From contig NZ_QGLK01000003.1 of assembly GCF_003202755.1 (NCBI RefSeq), positions 1-64,000 on the forward strand: a stretch of DNA of 64,000 bases, given 5' to 3'. This document shows, piece after piece, positions 56,759 to 64,000 of this stretch. Within the stretch, counting starts at the first letter, position 1. Each line of letters begins with the position of its first letter. Origin of the DNA: Bifidobacterium asteroides. Its GTDB lineage: Bacteria; Actinomycetota; Actinomycetes; Actinomycetales; Bifidobacteriaceae. The notes below the pieces were generated by a model. It had not been told where the DNA came from, did not search any database, and saw only the letters and a program-made list of their open reading frames with translations. Made by a program: the position numbers and the translations under genes.

Positions 56759-57743
56759 GCCTATTACCTCCCTTGTTCTTGGATGCCTGGGCCAGGATGA
56801 AGTCCGGCAGGTCGTGCATCCGGGAAAGATCCAGATCCTCAAGGAAAATCGGCTGGAGCATGTGCCAGTCCTCGGGATGCTCGCGAATACCTTGGGCCCA
56901 CTGGTCCACCCAGGCCTGGGTCAGATCGTTGATGGCCTGCTCCCGGGGCATGTCCAGGTAGGATTCGATGGCGATGGGCCCGTCCACCTGGCAGACATAG
57001 CCGTAGGGGGCCTTGGCTTGTCGGCGACGCTCCCCCGTCAGCTTTTCCCTGTGCATGTTCACGGTATACAGGGGCAGGCGGGCATCCAAGGCTATGACGG
57101 CAGGGCCAGCGGCCACGCGGATCCAGGAGTTGAAGGCTCTGACGAAGACGCCTCGGCGGCTCAGATCGCGGTCGGCCAGCAGGGGCACGACTTGATCAGG
57201 CTCCCGCAGCAGGGTTGTCAGACGGCCGGTGATGTTCGGCTCGCCGGTCAGCAGGATGTTCATGCCCAGGCGGCGACGGATGTCCGCAAAGGTGTTGAGC
57301 ATGCCTTGGTCCCGCAGCCGCTCTGCCACCGTGGTGACCTGCCCGACCGTGGAGCAGGCCCAGAACCCCGCGTAGTCCCAGTTGCCCTGGTGGCCCATGC
57401 CGATGGGCAAGGAGCGCAGGCCGATATCTGTCTTGGCTGGATCCGGGTAGGCGCTGCCGCCACCGTGTATACGTGCCAACAGCTGCTCCTTGGTGCGGGC
57501 CCCCACGGTCAGGGCCTCTACGAAGTAGACGAAGTAGGAGCGCATGCCCTGGCGCGAGGTGCGACGCAGACTGGGATGGTCGACCTCCGGCATGACATGG
57601 GCCAGGTTGCGCTCCAGCTGCCTGACACCGCCTATCCGAAACAGCCAGCAGAAGTCGGCTGCTGCCAGGAAGAGGCCGCGCAACAACCTCTCGGGCACCA
57701 GACGCGCATGCTGCGCCAGAAAGATGAGCAGTCGGTCCGGCAT
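56733..57743 (-). CDS. Phosphatidylinositol mannoside acyltransferase-like (HtrB/PatA family)
   Basis: A 336-residue LpxL/HtrB-type lipid acyltransferase. The catalytic HX4D is seen as GMGHQGNWDYAG, with further family blocks ILLTGEPNITGRLTTLLREP and DRDLSRRGVFV. Its place between the PIP synthase-like gene and the mannosyltransferase fits PatA-type acylation of PIM in actinobacteria. The gene begins four bases after the previous one. Confidence 0.88.
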   Translation of the reverse strand: MPDRLLIFLAQHARLVPERLLRGLFLAAADFCWLFRIGGVRQLERNLAHVMPEVDHPSLRRTSRQGMRSYFVYFVEALTVGARTKEQLLARIHGGGSAYPDPAKTDIGLRSLPIGMGHQGNWDYAGFWACSTVGQVTTVAERLRDQGMLNTFADIRRRLGMNILLTGEPNITGRLTTLLREPDQVVPLLADRDLSRRGVFVRAFNSWIRVAAGPAVIALDARLPLYTVNMHREKLTGERRRQAKAPYGYVCQVDGPIAIESYLDMPREQAINDLTQAWVDQWAQGIREHPEDWHMLQPIFLEDLDLSRMHDLPDFILAQASKNKGGNRHEDTRAKA

Positions 57744-57747
57744 GGGC

Positions 57748-58422
57748 TCACTCGTGGTTGGGGTTGGCAGGCTGCGGGTTGCGGCTCATATCCTTGGCGA
57801 CGTGGCTGATCCGCTGCCAGACGGTGACGATGCCCAGCAGGGCCAGCAGTACCAGGAAGCAGCTGAGCACGGCCAGGGGCAGCCCGGCACCGGTCAGCGC
57901 CATGCCTACCAGGATGATGACCAGCCGGTCCGACCTGGTGGCGATGCCGTTCTTGGCCTCGAAGCCCTCCGCCTCGGCCCGAGCCCGGGCGTAAGAGGTG
58001 ACGAAGGAGGTCATGATGGCGAAGAGCGCTGCAGCCATGCCCACCTGGGCCCAGATGTCGGGACCCTGGTGGCTGCCATCTGCCACCCAGGCCAGTTCGT
58101 GGCGGCGCAGGTAGATGATGACCCCGGTCAGGACGGCCCAGTCGGCTATCCGGTCAAGGGTGGAGTCCAGGAAGCCCCCGAACTGGGTGCCCCCGCCGGT
58201 CAGCGCGGCCACGGAACCATCCAGGGAGTCGAAGGCCACCAGGATGGCCAGGACGATGGCACCGGGCAGGAGCCAGCCGGTGAACCCGGTCACGATGGCG
58301 ACCAGGGTGGTGCCTACGGCTCCGATGATCGTGACACCGTTGGCGCTCACGCCCAGACGAACCAGACCGCGGGCGATGGGGGCGATTATGCGCTTCCAGG
58401 GGCGCCGTAGATGCTCGAACAT
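57748..58422 (-). CDS. pgsA: CDP-alcohol phosphatidyltransferase (PIP synthase-like, PgsA)
   Basis: Six membrane helices and the CDP-alcohol phosphotransferase motif DSLDGSVAALTGGGTQFGGF then LDSTLD. It matches D-x2-D-G-x2-A-R-x8-G-x3-D-x3-D except that the Arg is Ala. All four Asp are present. In actinobacteria this gene sits with patA and pimA and makes phosphatidylinositol phosphate. The changed Arg is unusual. 224 residues. Three bases after thrS. Confidence 0.85.
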   Translation of the reverse strand: MFEHLRRPWKRIIAPIARGLVRLGVSANGVTIIGAVGTTLVAIVTGFTGWLLPGAIVLAILVAFDSLDGSVAALTGGGTQFGGFLDSTLDRIADWAVLTGVIIYLRRHELAWVADGSHQGPDIWAQVGMAAALFAIMTSFVTSYARARAEAEGFEAKNGIATRSDRLVIILVGMALTGAGLPLAVLSCFLVLLALLGIVTVWQRISHVAKDMSRNPQPANPNHE

Positions 58423-58425
58423 TGG

Positions 58426-60471
58426 TCAGTCCTGACTGCAGGAGGTGTTCGCTCGGAAGTCGTCTGCCGAGTTGATCTGGGCGCGGACCTTGATGGCCTC
58501 GTTGATCCAGGCGCGGGCCTGCTCCACGGGCACTCCGTTGAGCTGGCTGCCGTCGCGGAAGCGGAAGGAGACCGCGTTCTTGGAGACATCCTCCTCGCCG
58601 GCAATCAGAATGAAGGGGGCCTTGGACTTGGCTGCGTTGCGGATCTTCTTGCCGAAGCGATCGTCAGAGCGGTCGATCTCGCAGCGGACCATGTCGTCGC
58701 GCAGCTGGTCCAGCAAGTGCTCCAGGTGGGGAGCAAACTCGTCGGCCACGGGCACGGCCTGCACCTGGACCGGGGCCAGCCAGGCCGGGAAGGCACCGGC
58801 GTAGTGCTCCAGCAGGATGGCGAAGAAGCGTTCGATGGAACCGAAGAGGGCCCGGTGGATCATGACCGGCCGCTGGTGGGAACCGTCGGCGGCGATGTAT
58901 TCCAGCTGGAAGCGCTCGGGCAGGTTGAAGTCCAGCTGAATGGTGGAGACCTGCCAGGTGCGTCCGATGGCATCCCGGGCCTGCACGGAGATCTTGGGTC
59001 CGTAGAAGGCGGCGCCCTCGGGATCGTCAACCAGCTCCAGCCCGGAGTCCTTGGCCACCTCGGCCAGGGTGTTGGTAGCTTCCTCCCAGACCTCGTCGGA
59101 GCCGACGAACTTGTTGGGATCCTTGGTGGACAGCTCAAGATAGAAGTCGTTGAGGCCGAAGTCCTTGAGCACCTTGAGCACGAATTGGAGCAGGTTGGTC
59201 AGCTCCCCCCTCATCTGGTCCCGGGTGCAGTAGATGTGGGAGTCGTCCTGGGTCAGGCCACGCACACGGGTCAGGCCGTGGACCTCGCCGGACTTCTCGT
59301 AGCGGTAGACTGTGCCAAATTCGAACAGCCGCAGGGGCAGCTCCTTGTAGGAGCGCTGGCGGGACTTGAAAATCAGGTTGTGCATGGGACAGTTCATAGG
59401 CTTCAGGTAGTAGTCGAAGCCCTGGCGGGTGACCTTGCCGTCGGCATCCTTCTCCTCGTCCAGGTGCATGGGCGGGTACATGCCGTCCTTGTACCACTGC
59501 AGGTGGCCCGAGATCTCGTAGAGGTGGCCCTTGGTGATGTGCGGGGTCTGCACGAAGGAGTAGCCGTTGCGCCTGTGCATCTGCCGGGAGTAGTCCTCCA
59601 TGGTGTTGATGACGGCCGCGCCCTTGGGGTGGAAGACGGGCAGTCCGGGCCCGATCTCGTCCGGGAAGGAGAAGAGGTCCATCTCGGCGCCCAGCTTGCG
59701 GTGGTCGCGGCGGGCAGCCTCCTCCAGGCGGGCGGGGTAGGCCTTCATGTCGTCCTTGTTGGCCCAGGCAGTGCCGTAGATTCGCTGGAGCATGGGGTTC
59801 TTCTCGTCTCCGCGCCAGTAAGCGGCTGCCGTGCGCATGAGCTTGAAGCAGCGGATGTAGCGGGTGTTGGGCAGGTGGGGGCCCCGGCAGAGGTCCTTCC
59901 AGACCGTGTTGCCTTCGCGATCCAGGTTGTCATATATGGTCAGCTGGCCGCCGGTGGCAACCTCGGTGGCTTCCTCGCTGTTGATCTCGGCTTCTTTGGC
60001 CCCGATCAGCTCCAGCTTGTAGGGCTGGTCGGCCTCCTCCTTGCGGGCCTCCTCCTCGGTGACCACGCGACGGCGGAAGCTCTGGGAGGACTTGATGATG
60101 TGTTTCATCCGCTGTTCGATCTGCTTGAGGTCGTCGGGGGTGAAGGGCTTGTCCACGTCGAAGTCGTAGTAGAAGCCATCCTTGATGACCGGGCCGATGC
60201 CCAGCTTGGCGTCCGGGCGGATCTCCTGGACGGCCTGAGCCATGACGTGGGTGGCCGAGTGCCGCATGATGGCCAGTCCCTGGTCGCTCTCCAGGGTGAT
60301 GGGCTCGACCTTGTCGCCCTCGTGCAGGGGTGTGTAGAGGTCGCGTGGTTGCCCGTTGAGGTCGACGGCGATGATGTCCTTGTCGTCAGCAAAAAGCTGG
60401 ACGCCAGTCTGATCCGCCGCCACCTCCTTCCGTTCGCCCTTGACGATGATGGAGATGCTCGACTGTGTCAT
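58426..60471 (-). CDS. thrS: Threonyl-tRNA synthetase
   Basis: Class II synthetase, 681 residues. The N-terminal TGS-like domain ([13 protein letters not shown]) is short. The editing domain has [14 protein letters not shown] and ends at RGPHLPNTR, the catalytic core has motif 2 ([20 protein letters not shown]) with PMNCPMHN, motif 3 ([20 protein letters not shown]) and the C-terminal anticodon domain ([20 protein letters not shown]). The ATG at 60471 begins the protein; the open frame continues to 60897 without need. AAGGAC lies about 9 bases upstream. Zinc ligands Cys/His/His are in the core. Confidence 0.98.
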   Translation of the reverse strand: MTQSSISIIVKGERKEVAADQTGVQLFADDKDIIAVDLNGQPRDLYTPLHEGDKVEPITLESDQGLAIMRHSATHVMAQAVQEIRPDAKLGIGPVIKDGFYYDFDVDKPFTPDDLKQIEQRMKHIIKSSQSFRRRVVTEEEARKEEADQPYKLELIGAKEAEINSEEATEVATGGQLTIYDNLDREGNTVWKDLCRGPHLPNTRYIRCFKLMRTAAAYWRGDEKNPMLQRIYGTAWANKDDMKAYPARLEEAARRDHRKLGAEMDLFSFPDEIGPGLPVFHPKGAAVINTMEDYSRQMHRRNGYSFVQTPHITKGHLYEISGHLQWYKDGMYPPMHLDEEKDADGKVTRQGFDYYLKPMNCPMHNLIFKSRQRSYKELPLRLFEFGTVYRYEKSGEVHGLTRVRGLTQDDSHIYCTRDQMRGELTNLLQFVLKVLKDFGLNDFYLELSTKDPNKFVGSDEVWEEATNTLAEVAKDSGLELVDDPEGAAFYGPKISVQARDAIGRTWQVSTIQLDFNLPERFQLEYIAADGSHQRPVMIHRALFGSIERFFAILLEHYAGAFPAWLAPVQVQAVPVADEFAPHLEHLLDQLRDDMVRCEIDRSDDRFGKKIRNAAKSKAPFILIAGEEDVSKNAVSFRFRDGSQLNGVPVEQARAWINEAIKVRAQINSADDFRANTSCSQD

Positions 60472-60547
60472 GAATGCCGTCCTTGCTATCGGAGCCCGCG
60501 TTACAGGGTGCAGGCTGGACATGGTTATCGTGCCATAGCCTAGGTCG

Positions 60548-61378
60548 TCACTCAGACAAGGAGGGGCCTTTGTTGCCCATGGAGCGCAGATAATCCTCGG
60601 CTTCTCGGACCAGCTCTTCGGCGGCCGGCTCGTCCACCTGGGCCTGGTCGACATCCATCTCCAGACGGTGGACGTAGTTGGCCAGGTCGTCGTTGCAGCG
60701 CAGCAACATCCCGGCCTGGGCCTTCCACTCGGCGGCCTTGCGGGGCAGCTCCCCCTCGTCCAGGTGGACGCCAAGCATGGCCGAAAGCCTTTGCAGCAGC
60801 TGCAGTGTGCCCTGGGCGCACTCGTCGCTGCCCAGGTACTGGGGCACGGAGACCCAGATGGACTCGGTGCTGTAGCCGTCCTGGGTGGCCAGGGCATCCA
60901 GGACGGTGGGGATGCCTATGGGGCCAGAGTGACCGTCTGTGTCGGTCTTGGGCTGGTCGCCGGCCAGGTCATCGATGGGCAGAGGTCTGGTGTGGGGGCA
61001 GTCGGCGAACATGGCGCCCAGTGTGATGATGGCCTCCGCCTCATCGTCTTCGGCCCAGTGGATGCTGCGCCGGCAGAAGTCGCTCCAGTGGTAGTTGGGC
61101 TCCGGGCCCATCTCCAGCAGAAGTGTGTGGGTATCATCAATCTGCACCCGGTAGATCTTGGTAGAGGGCCAGATAATTCGCCGCCGACCCTGCACGTGGC
61201 AGAGCATGGGCCGTGACATCTGATAGTCGTAGAACCCATCGCCCGGAATGCTGCCGATCTCATGGGACTCATAGACGTTCAACAGGTGGCGGATGACGTT
61301 GGTCGAGGCTGAGCACGCATCGTTCCAGCCATCGAAGGCGGCCACCATGGTGCAGTGCTGCCTGGCTTCTTCACTCAT
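60548..61378 (-). CDS. PAC2-family protein
   Basis: PAC2 proteins share the fold of proteasome-assembly chaperones. [20 protein letters not shown] is the opening block, and [14 protein letters not shown] and [20 protein letters not shown] follow. 276 residues from the ATG at 61378; a GTG nine bases earlier is possible. Upstream of thrS with a 76-base gap. Cellular role in actinobacteria is unclear. Confidence 0.88.
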   Translation of the reverse strand: MSEEARQHCTMVAAFDGWNDACSASTNVIRHLLNVYESHEIGSIPGDGFYDYQMSRPMLCHVQGRRRIIWPSTKIYRVQIDDTHTLLLEMGPEPNYHWSDFCRRSIHWAEDDEAEAIITLGAMFADCPHTRPLPIDDLAGDQPKTDTDGHSGPIGIPTVLDALATQDGYSTESIWVSVPQYLGSDECAQGTLQLLQRLSAMLGVHLDEGELPRKAAEWKAQAGMLLRCNDDLANYVHRLEMDVDQAQVDEPAAEELVREAEDYLRSMGNKGPSLSE

Positions 61379-61540
61379 ACCTCTCACCCTACCGGTAGGA
61401 AGCCCTGTACTTCGCGGCTTTGCCGTCAGCGGAGGGTGGCTCTATGACGCGGCGACACGCGCTTTTTGCCAAGTGCGGAGGTCTACGCTACAGTAGTGCA
61501 ACGTGCTTCGGCAGTCACCACCACGGTGAAAGTTGAATGT

Positions 61541-61613
61541 GCGGGCATAGCTTAGTTGGTAAAGCGCGACCTTGCCAAGGTCGAGACCGCGGGTCCGAGT
61601 CCCGTTGCCCGCT
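61541..61613 (+). tRNA. tRNA-Gly (GCC)
   Basis: Acceptor gcgggca pairs with tgcccgc. The anticodon arm is cgacc-ttgccaa-ggtcg, so the anticodon is GCC. T-arm gggtccgagtccc is regular. No CCA is encoded. Confidence 0.97.
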
Positions 61614-61640
61614 CGAGGTTTCGAGCAGTTTAACCAATAC

Positions 61641-61711
61641 GGTGGGTTAGCCAAGCGGTTAGGCAGCGGCCTGCAAAGCCGTATAGACGAGTTCGACTCT
61701 CGTACCCACCT
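61641..61711 (+). tRNA. tRNA-Cys (GCA)
   Basis: Acceptor ggtgggt pairs with acccacc. The anticodon arm loop is ctgcaaa, giving GCA. T-arm tcgactc region is regular. CCA not encoded. 27 bases after tRNA-Gly. Confidence 0.97.
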
Positions 61712-61734
61712 CTCTCTCGAAATGAGAATGACCC

Positions 61735-61806
61735 GGGCGGTTGGCGCAGAGGTAGCGCACTTCCCTGACACGGAAGGGGTCACTGGTTCGAATCCAGTAT
61801 CGCCCA
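61735..61806 (+). tRNA. tRNA-Val (GAC)
   Basis: Acceptor gggcggt pairs with atcgccc (one G-U). Anticodon arm cttcc-ctgacac-ggaag gives GAC. T-arm ctggttcgaatccag is perfect. CCA not encoded. Confidence 0.97.
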
Positions 61807-61837
61807 CGAGGATCACTTCGGTGGTCTTTTCAAATCC

Positions 61838-61910
61838 GGGCGATTGGCGCAGCGGCTAGCGCACTTCGTTCACACCGAAGGGGTCGCAGGTTCGATTCCT
61901 GCATCGCCCA
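61838..61910 (+). tRNA. tRNA-Val (CAC)
   Basis: Acceptor gggcgat pairs with atcgccc. Anticodon arm cttcg-ttcacac-cgaag gives CAC. T-arm gcaggttcgattcctgc is perfect. Its body is very like the preceding tRNA-Val, which suggests a local duplication with anticodon change. Confidence 0.97.
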
Positions 61911-62135
61911 CCTGGATTTTCTCCCTACCCCTCCCCTATCTTCCATCTACGGATAGTTCTCAGTCAGCGACTGTCATTTTGCGAACTTTCTGAATGCTCG
62001 ATAGTCCCTCACCAGTCATTCCCCCGGCCAAGATGCAAGTAATAAATTATTGTTACCAGCATGACCGAAGTTTGCTGTTTATGCTTAATTACAGTGGCTG
62101 TCGACCGGTTTTCGTGGCGGATAGCGAACGGAGTG

Positions 62136-62163
62136 TTGAGTATGTCCGGGACCTTGTGATAAT
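62136..62163 (+). promoter_or_regulatory. Promoter candidate of the small RNA
   Basis: TTGAGT (62136-62141) and GATAAT (62158-62163) with a 16-base spacer; transcription would start near 62170 on the plus strand. Confidence 0.45.
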
Positions 62164-62169
62164 TTGCTC

Positions 62170-62460
62170 TTAACAGCAGGTCGGGGGACCTGTCAGAAAC
62201 GGGAGTACCTGATACATCCTTGAAGAGGTGATAGCATGAAGAAAGGCCTAGGCCAATGAGGGCATGTATCTAGCCTGGCTGAATCTGCAATGCACCCCAG
62301 CTTGAGGAAACTGTGGGCTCCCTGTTTCACCTATGTAATACTTGCGTGGTTTGTATGTATGGCCACGTTCCGGTTGTCGCCAATGGCGGCGGCCGTGCTG
62401 TAAAGCTCCTCCGGCGGCACAGAAATATACCCCCCTCTCCTGCCGCCGGAGGTCTTACTT
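62170..62460 (+). ncRNA. Candidate small RNA with a seven-codon ORF
   Basis: A stretch of about 290 bases without a protein gene lies between a promoter candidate and a strong intrinsic terminator, and no plus-strand gene follows. It contains a ribosome-binding-site-preceded mini-ORF, gaggtgatagc then ATG at 62236, coding for MKKGLGQ before a stop, inside aggcctaggcc. The transcript could be a regulatory RNA, a leader remnant or a peptide-coding RNA. It sits downstream of the tRNA-Val pair. It has no match to RNase P, tmRNA or SRP RNA that I can see. Confidence 0.35.
62408..62459 (+). terminator. Strong intrinsic terminator
   Basis: cctccggcggca (62408-62419) and tgccgccggagg (62441-62452) pair over 12 bases, then tcttactttttag. 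It ends just before the stop of the minus-strand regulator gene and could serve the plus-strand transcript. Confidence 0.85.
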
Positions 62461-62468
62461 TTTAGCCC

Positions 62469-63122
62469 TTATTTCAGGGCTTGCAGGTACCGGTAGAGGG
62501 TGGGAATTGATATCTTGAGCTCAGGGGCTACGATTCCCACCGCGCCTTTGATGAGGAAGATGCCCCGGTCCTTGATGTTGCGAATGATCTCCAGCCTGTC
62601 CTGCTTGGTCAGCTTGTCCATAGGAATGTTGAACTGGCGGACCTCATCTCTGGTGATTCTGCGAATGTTCTCCGCGGGCTCCTCGCTCACGTGGCGGCGG
62701 GAGGTCTCAGTGGAGATCTGTACATCGTCGGAGTCGATCGAGGACAGCGTCTGCAGCACATGGGCAGCCTGCTGCAACTCGGTAATGTTGATGCTGATGC
62801 AGAGCAGACCAATGACGGTCTGATCCCGGTTGCGGACCAGATAGGAGGAGACGCGAAACTCGTGCTTGTTCAGCCGGCGCCCTCTGTAGTCGGAGACGAA
62901 GTCGGCCCCGTCCTGGTCGGCCCGTATGGCCAGTTGTCGGGTCTGGTCTGTGACTGCGTCGCCCAGGGAGCGTCCGGAGAGCTGGCCGTTGCGGATGAAG
63001 ACGATGGAATTTTCCGGGCGTGTGATGTCATGCACAACAATCTCGGCCATGGGACCGAAGGAATCGGCTATGAATTCTGCCAGGGGAAATACCTCTTCAA
63101 GGTTGTCTACTGTGAAATGCAT
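62469..63122 (-). CDS. YheO/DauR-type transcriptional regulator (PAS-like plus HTH)
   Basis: A 217-residue regulator. The N-terminal YheO-like PAS domain includes ADSFGPMAEIVVHDITRPEN and FRVSSYLVRNRDQTVIGLLC. The C-terminal HTH_22 region is LTKQDRLEIIRNIKDRGIFL then GAVGIVAPELKISIPTLYRY. DauR-type members regulate amino-acid or redox-linked genes. It is alone, with the nearest gene on the same strand over 600 bases away. Its targets are not apparent. Confidence 0.9.
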   Translation of the reverse strand: MHFTVDNLEEVFPLAEFIADSFGPMAEIVVHDITRPENSIVFIRNGQLSGRSLGDAVTDQTRQLAIRADQDGADFVSDYRGRRLNKHEFRVSSYLVRNRDQTVIGLLCISINITELQQAAHVLQTLSSIDSDDVQISTETSRRHVSEEPAENIRRITRDEVRQFNIPMDKLTKQDRLEIIRNIKDRGIFLIKGAVGIVAPELKISIPTLYRYLQALK

Positions 63123-63792
63123 GGCTGATCCTCAACATCCTAACAGGGCGGCTTGTAACCACCGGTTGGTGCTGCGGGAAGCGAAAGGTATTGGATGGCG
63201 TGATATGGTCCATCACCTCCATACCAGCCAATCGGCCTCCTCTAATCCCGTATATTAGACCTTCTTTTGTGCGCTTCAGTCCTCTACATACGACCTATTG
63301 AGACCGCAGGAGTGCTGAAGTGCCGAATGAATTTTCATGGTAACGCAAGAAGGCGGCTGAATCTTGCTTTTCGCAAATCCGGCCAGTCGTCACGGACTTG
63401 GCATTCCCACAGCGTTTCCCATGAATCCAGCTTGCCAGAACGAGACCGGGATCCTGTAGCTAAACATCAGCACCTGCAACTGGCCGAGGGAAATGTGAAC
63501 CTGGTCACGCTTTTTTGATGTCGGTAGATTTAAGTGAGATTTTGCCAAAATTTCACCTGGTTCTATATGACACATGGCTTGATCAGTAAACGGCGGCCAG
63601 GCTGTCTCGGAGCTTTGTACCTCTCTCCTGAGTTGGGGCGTGCATGCCTGCCTTCCTAATTCTGCCTGGAGAAGCGTGATAGGGGTGCGGGAGGGAGTGT
63701 CGGCTTTCTTGGGATTGAGCCTTAAGTGACACTAGTCTTCTGCTCCCTGGTGCTTGGCCGAGGACGGGGGGTGTTTCGCTATCCGGCCTGTC
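63123..63792. other. Gene-free stretch with a dyad
   Basis: No protein gene is supported; several frames are open on both strands but have neither start signals nor recognisable motifs. tctaat (63241-63246) and attaga (63254-63259) form a 6-bp dyad with seven bases between, about 120 bases upstream of the regulator start, and could be an operator. The end of the stretch precedes the anchor gene on the minus strand. Confidence 0.5.
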
Positions 63793-64000
63793 TTACTCGT
63801 ATGAAGCGTGTGACAGACTATGCGCTTCCCTTCGGTGGCGGCGGGATGCCAGGACCCCGCCCATGCCGGTCATGCCGGTGGCCAGGGCGAGCAGGATGCC
63901 CTCTCCTCCGGCTCTGGGGAGCATGCCTAAAGGCGTGTACGTGTATCTAAGGGAGGTGTCCGGCTTCTGGGCTGCGCCGCCCAGCGTATAGTCCACGCTG
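63793..64000 (-). CDS. Cell-wall-anchored surface protein, C-terminal end (partial)
   Basis: Only the C-terminal piece is in the window; the frame runs off its right edge. It has the features of a sorting signal: LPRAG in TPLGMLPRAGGEG (a variant of LPxTG), a hydrophobic stretch ILLALATGMTGMGGVLA, and a basic tail SRRHRREAHS. It would be linked to peptidoglycan by sortase, as in pilins and adhesins. The central part of the motif is LPRAG instead of LPxTG; the sortase that reads it is not in this window. Confidence 0.7.
   Translation of the reverse strand, partial: SVDYTLGGAAQKPDTSLRYTYTPLGMLPRAGGEGILLALATGMTGMGGVLASRRHRREAHSLSHASYE

Noticed and set aside
58411-60543. 710-codon open frame on the plus strand opposite thrS
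   Set aside because: It is the antisense shadow of threonyl-tRNA synthetase in GC-rich DNA; it has no motif and no ribosome-binding site.

Overview
The window reads as a chromosome segment of a Bifidobacterium-like actinobacterium. Support comes from the GC-rich core, a fused cytidylate kinase-Der GTPase gene, the tight minus-strand order PAC2 - thrS - PIP-synthase-like - acyltransferase - PimA-like - yebC - ruvC - ruvA - ruvB - yajC - apt - sucC - sucD - DUF6350 - purH, actinobacterial families (DUF3017, PIM-type lipid enzymes), and a terminal sortase-anchor protein. Species was not determined. A bee-gut or other animal-gut bifidobacterium is only a guess.

Left part, about 1-14750, is accessory DNA. 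From 129 to 2347 there is a three-gene minus-strand operon: a zinc-ribbon amidoligase, a class II glutamine-amidotransferase-like protein, and a 66-residue protein whose ribosome-binding site lies inside a perfect 24-bp inverted repeat. Next come an XRE-type regulator with a C-terminal domain (2623-3087), a short structured non-coding RNA candidate with its own promoter and U-tract (about 3145-3210), and an Abi_2/AbiF-type HEPN gene (3224-4207). Two alpha/beta-hydrolase genes, one a fragment and one with a damaged N-terminus, lead to a tRNA 3'-end fragment at 6192-6219 that looks like an attachment-site scar. From 6570 to 14744 the DNA is patchy and often AT-rich. It holds a 375-residue protein with an Rx4H (HEPN-like) motif, a decayed toxin-antitoxin pair, a serine recombinase, a coiled-coil membrane protein, an MFS pseudogene and several orphan ORFs.

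Middle part, about 14745-39200, is a block of transport and regulation genes. It has an operon for a LanFEG/BcrA-type ABC exporter with its own two-component system, divergent from a MerR-TipAS regulator. A DHA2-type multidrug MFS transporter follows with a second NarL-type two-component system. An ECF-sigma-factor operon encodes a multi-permease ABC exporter and possibly a DUF2511 lipoprotein. A MacB/FtsX-type ABC pair, a ClbS/DfsB-like protein, a zinc alcohol dehydrogenase, a MagIII-like DNA glycosylase, a HAD phosphatase, an SdpR/SdpI-like pair and a GNAT acetyltransferase complete the block. The theme is sensing and exporting membrane-active or antimicrobial compounds.

Right part, about 39400-64000, is housekeeping: cmk-der and a pseudouridine synthase, an aquaporin-family channel with a long low-complexity tail, succinate-semialdehyde dehydrogenase, purH, sucCD, apt, yajC, ruvABC, yebC, lipid genes and thrS, then tRNA-Gly, tRNA-Cys and two tRNA-Val genes, a YheO/DauR-type regulator, a candidate small RNA, and the C-terminus of a cell-wall-anchored protein cut by the window end.

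The two regions most worth a second look are the amidoligase/amidotransferase/small-protein operon and the ncRNA-HEPN locus beside it.
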